DNA of 54,930 nt from Terriglobales bacterium (GTDB lineage Bacteria > Acidobacteriota > Terriglobia > Bryobacterales > Bryobacteraceae), in contig JAJFUV010000088.1 of assembly GCA_021372245.1 (NCBI GenBank), positions 1 through 54,930 on the forward strand. Direction: 5' to 3'. The notes beneath the pieces were generated by a model. It saw only the letters and a list, made by a program, of their open reading frames with translations. It did no database searches and was not told the DNA's origin. Shown here one piece after another: positions 52,428 to 54,930 of this stretch (within the stretch, counting starts at the first letter, position 1; each line of letters starts with the position of its first letter). A program made the position numbers and the translations under genes.

Positions 52428-52515
52428 CGGCTTCCGATAAGGTAGAATCGCGCAAGGACGTCCACGCGTTGCGTATGGATGTTCTTACGCGATTTTGTTT
52501 TTGAGGAGCCGATCC

Positions 52516-53736
52516 ATGTTGCTGACAGATCCTTTCTCCCGCCGCCTGTTTCTGCAGTCCTCTGCCGCTGCTTCCGCTGGACACGCTTTTGCGCAGGAAA
52601 AGAAGCTGCGCCTGGGCGTGATAGGCACCGGCGGGCGCGGCCAGTACCTGATGAAAGAACTGAATAAGACGGGGCAGGTGGAGTGGGTCGCCCTGTGCGA
52701 CGTGTACAACGTGCGCCGCGACCAGGCGGCCACCATCGCGGGCGTGCCTGTGAAGTTGTACAACGATCACCGCCAGGTGCTCGATCACAAAGAGATCGAT
52801 GCCGTCATCATCGCTACGCCGGATCACTGGCACACGCCGATCGCCCTGGACGCGATGAATGCCGGCAAGGACGTTTACGTTGAGAAGCCTGCCTTTCACC
52901 GTCCCGAGGAAGGCATGGCGCTGGTGAAAACCGCGCGCGCGACTAAGCGCATTTTCACCGCAGGCACGCAGGGTCGCACGATGCCGCAGTTCGCCGACGC
53001 CAAGAAGACGTACATCGATACCGGCATCATGGGGAAAGTGGCCGTGGCGCGCACCTGGTACACCTCCAACAGCGGCTACATGGACCGCAAGATCCCTTCC
53101 GGTTTCGAGCAGAAGCCTGACGGCCTGGATTGGAACCGCTGGCTGGGACCAGGGCCCAAGATCGCCTGGACCCCGCAGGTCTACTTCAGCCCTTACCGCT
53201 GGTACCACTACGACGGCGGCCCCATCATGGGCATCGCGATTCATGTGGTCGATTCCGCGCATCACTGGCTGAACCTCGCCAGGCCGCTCTCGGCGGTGGC
53301 CGGCGGAGGGATCTACTTTTACAAGGACGGCCGCGACACGCCGGACACTGTGAGTTTCATCCTCGAATATCCGCAGGAGCTGATCGTCACGTTTCTGGCG
53401 GAATCGCTCACCTGCCCGGACATCAAGACTTCGGCCGGAGTGGAACTGCGCGGCACCGGGGGAACACTGATGGCGGAGCGCTACGTGCGCGACATCGCAT
53501 GGGAGTTCGTTCCCAACAAGCGTTACACCCCGGCGCCCGCCGCGAAGGGGCCCGGCCCGCAGGCCTGGGCGCAGTGGAATCTGATTAACTGGCTCGAATG
53601 CATCCGCACGCGCCAGAAGTCCGTGGCGAACGAGGAAGTCGCCTATTACTCGACCATGGCTTGCGCGATGGCTTCCATGGCTTACCGTTCCGGCTCCAAG
53701 GTATTCTGGAACGACGCCTGGAACCTGCCGGCGTAA
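52516..53736 (+). CDS. Gfo/Idh/MocA-family oxidoreductase with twin-arginine signal
   Basis: 406 residues from the ATG at 52516, with a GAGG six bases upstream. SRRLFLQSSAAASAGHAFAQ is a twin-arginine signal, so the enzyme acts outside the cytoplasm. The Rossmann motif is LGVIGTGGRGQYLMKEL, the cofactor/catalytic motif is VYVEKPAFHRPEEGMALV (the EKP lysine present), and DAVIIATPDHWHTPIALDAM is the NAD(P)-domain end. Secreted family members, abundant in Acidobacteriota and Planctomycetota, act on sugars or glycosides; the substrate is unknown. TAGAAT at 52443-52448 is a possible -10 element. An AKR-like gene follows after 27 bases. Confidence 0.9.
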   Translation: MLLTDPFSRRLFLQSSAAASAGHAFAQEKKLRLGVIGTGGRGQYLMKELNKTGQVEWVALCDVYNVRRDQAATIAGVPVKLYNDHRQVLDHKEIDAVIIATPDHWHTPIALDAMNAGKDVYVEKPAFHRPEEGMALVKTARATKRIFTAGTQGRTMPQFADAKKTYIDTGIMGKVAVARTWYTSNSGYMDRKIPSGFEQKPDGLDWNRWLGPGPKIAWTPQVYFSPYRWYHYDGGPIMGIAIHVVDSAHHWLNLARPLSAVAGGGIYFYKDGRDTPDTVSFILEYPQELIVTFLAESLTCPDIKTSAGVELRGTGGTLMAERYVRDIAWEFVPNKRYTPAPAAKGPGPQAWAQWNLINWLECIRTRQKSVANEEVAYYSTMACAMASMAYRSGSKVFWNDAWNLPA

Positions 53737-53763
53737 GCGGAGCACACCGCACTGGAGGGCATT

Positions 53764-54834
53764 ATGAACCGGCGTGAATTCATCGGCGGCGCGATGGCTG
53801 CGAAAGCTGCTATGGCGCGCCCGGCTTACGATCCGTCCAAGATCCCGAGTTACAACCCCAAAATGGAGTACCGCCGCCTGGGCAAGACCGGCATGCACGT
53901 GTCGGCCGTGTGCATGGGGGGCCACTGGAAACGCGTCGCCACCATGCTCGGCGGCGGTTTCTCGGGTGAAGGCTACTCGAAGGCCGATAACGTCAACGTC
54001 AACAATCCGGCCTTTCTGAAGAACCGCGACGAAGTGATTACGCGCTGCCTGCAGTCGGGCATCAACTACATCGACGCCTGCGCGGGCCCGGAAGTGCTCG
54101 CCTACAGCAAGGTCCTGAAAGGACGGCGCGACAAGATCTACTTCGGCTACTCCTGGAGCGTGCGTGAATCGCGCTTCGGACCCTTCCGCGCTGCCGACGC
54201 CCTGATCAAGGGCCTTGAAGAAGGTTTGCGCGAATCGGGCATCGAGTACGTGGACCTGTGGCGCATCACGCTGCCCGAACAGATGGTAGACGACTTAGGT
54301 GAATTGCAGGCTATCGAGAGCGGCGCCATGAAGGCCATGGAGCAGGCCAAGCGCCGCGGCCTGGCGCGCCACACTGGCGTGTCCAGCCACAACCGCGTCT
54401 GGCTCAAGTCCATGATCGAGACGTATCCCGACGTTATGGAGGTGGTGCTCTTCCCGTATACGGCCAACAGCAAGCAGTTGCCCGACGACAGCGTTTTTGA
54501 CGCGGTGAAGCAGCACGACGTGGGCGTGCTCGGCATCAAGCCGTTCGCTAACAACACGCTCTTTGCCGGCGACTCTGCTTACAACAATCCGCACCGGGAA
54601 GAGGACGACAAGCGGGCGCGTCTGGCCATCCGCTACATCCTCTCAAATCCACGGATCACGGCCCCCATCCCGGGCCTCATAAGCGCATATCAAGTGGACA
54701 ACGTGGTGCGAGCGGTTCAGGAGCGCCGCCGTCTGGATCTCAAGGAGAGGGCCGAACTGGACCAGGCCGGCCGTGAGATGTGGGCCAAACTGACGCCCGA
54801 TTACCAGTGGCTGCGCGACTGGGAGTACGTGTAG
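53764..54834 (+). CDS. Aldo/keto-reductase-like protein with altered catalytic residues
   Basis: 356 residues starting MNRREFIGGAMAAKAAMARP, a twin-arginine-like signal. The TIM-barrel AKR layout is clear: MEYRRLGKTGMHVSAVCMGG, INYIDACAG, YVDLWRITLPEQM, RHTGVSSHNRVW, VGVLGIKPFANNTLF and NPRITAPIPGLISAYQVDNV. Of the usual catalytic tetrad only the Asp (YIDACAG) remains; the Tyr, Lys and His positions do not carry those residues (the usual TxxYG, ATK and LH stretches read ACAGPE, GYSW and RIT). It is probably a diverged, perhaps differently acting or non-catalytic relative. It forms a likely operon with the preceding oxidoreductase gene. Confidence 0.85.
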   Translation: MNRREFIGGAMAAKAAMARPAYDPSKIPSYNPKMEYRRLGKTGMHVSAVCMGGHWKRVATMLGGGFSGEGYSKADNVNVNNPAFLKNRDEVITRCLQSGINYIDACAGPEVLAYSKVLKGRRDKIYFGYSWSVRESRFGPFRAADALIKGLEEGLRESGIEYVDLWRITLPEQMVDDLGELQAIESGAMKAMEQAKRRGLARHTGVSSHNRVWLKSMIETYPDVMEVVLFPYTANSKQLPDDSVFDAVKQHDVGVLGIKPFANNTLFAGDSAYNNPHREEDDKRARLAIRYILSNPRITAPIPGLISAYQVDNVVRAVQERRRLDLKERAELDQAGREMWAKLTPDYQWLRDWEYV

Positions 54835-54850
54835 CCGTCCGGGAGTTCGT

Positions 54851-54930
54851 GTGATTCGTTTCGGAATACTTGTGTGTCTTGTCGCGGCGGCCCTCTCGGC
54901 GGCCAGCCCTTTCTGCAACGATTGCGCCGT
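54851..54930 (+). CDS. Start of a secreted protein (cut by right edge)
   Basis: A GTG at 54851, with GGGAG nearby (54840-54844), opens MIRFGILVCLVAAALSAASP, a plain signal peptide, then FCNDCA before the window ends. The frame is open to the edge. It is probably a new periplasmic or exported protein downstream of the aldo/keto-reductase-like gene; nothing can be said of its function. Confidence 0.55.
   Translation, partial: MIRFGILVCLVAAALSAASPFCNDCA

Noticed and set aside
52345..53925. 526-codon open frame on the minus strand
   Set aside because: Antisense to the oxidoreductase gene and its neighbours; high-GC shadow frame.
1..54930. CRISPR arrays, tRNA or rRNA genes, transposases, integrases and toxin-antitoxin pairs
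   Set aside because: None recognised; no regularly spaced repeats, clover-leaf-like sequence or transposase motif was seen, though short RNAs could be missed by eye.

Overview
The window looks like a chromosomal segment of a Gram-negative, GC-rich soil-type bacterium, most likely an Acidobacteriota member of the Solibacter/Bryobacterales kind. This is inferred from protein style: a BamA and OmpH/Skp pair, twin-arginine-tagged Gfo/Idh/MocA and aldo/keto-reductase-like proteins, a secreted GH78 rhamnosidase, and fragments of apiosidase-type and TIG-like surface proteins. No rRNA, tRNA, CRISPR array or transposase was seen, so the taxonomy is not anchored by a marker gene.

Bases 1-37783 form one co-oriented (+) surface-polysaccharide locus, cut by the left edge. 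It holds about fourteen glycosyltransferase modules (nine GT4, four GT2, one GT39-like, with one GT4-GT2 pair fused in a 781-residue protein) and an orphan GT-A-like gene. It also has a WbaP-type initiating phosphoglycosyltransferase, the end of an O-antigen ligase/polymerase, a Wzm/Wzt ABC exporter whose ATPase carries a C-terminal sugar-recognition domain, and two tandem outer-membrane polysaccharide export proteins. Precursor and decoration genes fall into modules. UDP-glucose dehydrogenase plus a UDP-xylose-synthase-like enzyme suggest UDP-xylose. A cytidylyltransferase, a TylCIII-type C-methyltransferase and a PIG-L deacetylase suggest a CDP-linked branched sugar. A GHMP kinase (HddA type) and an HddC-like nucleotidyltransferase suggest GDP-heptose. 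There are also an RmlA-like nucleotidyltransferase, two UDP-hexose epimerase-like SDRs, a polysaccharide pyruvyl transferase and a second methyltransferase. Many genes overlap by ATGA or by a few codons, so translational coupling is common.

Bases 37847-41696 are a convergent (-) regulatory block in the order LuxR-type regulator, PilZ protein, histidine kinase, sigma-54 response regulator. The last three are translationally coupled. The block probably controls the adjacent polysaccharide locus, possibly with c-di-GMP input. A 19-base palindrome lies at the LuxR-PilZ junction.

Bases 41697-43857 are a gene graveyard. It holds the 5' end of a GT2 gene joined to the 3' end of a collagen-binding-domain gene, then a TIG-like fragment, and on the other strand a PD-(D/E)XK nuclease gene broken by a stop codon and a frameshift.

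Bases 43858-54930 are mixed housekeeping and carbohydrate genes: a CBM9-like secreted protein and a small multihaem cytochrome (-), then (+) GH78 alpha-L-rhamnosidase, BamA, OmpH/Skp, a Gfo/Idh/MocA oxidoreductase, an aldo/keto-reductase-like protein lacking the usual catalytic residues, and the start of a secreted protein cut by the right edge.

I did not find a clearly new defence or mobile system. The most unusual items are the remnant and duplication events inside the polysaccharide locus, the orphan GT-A-like gene between two copies of a nucleotidyltransferase 5' end, the mixed biosynthetic logic of the locus, and the graveyard.
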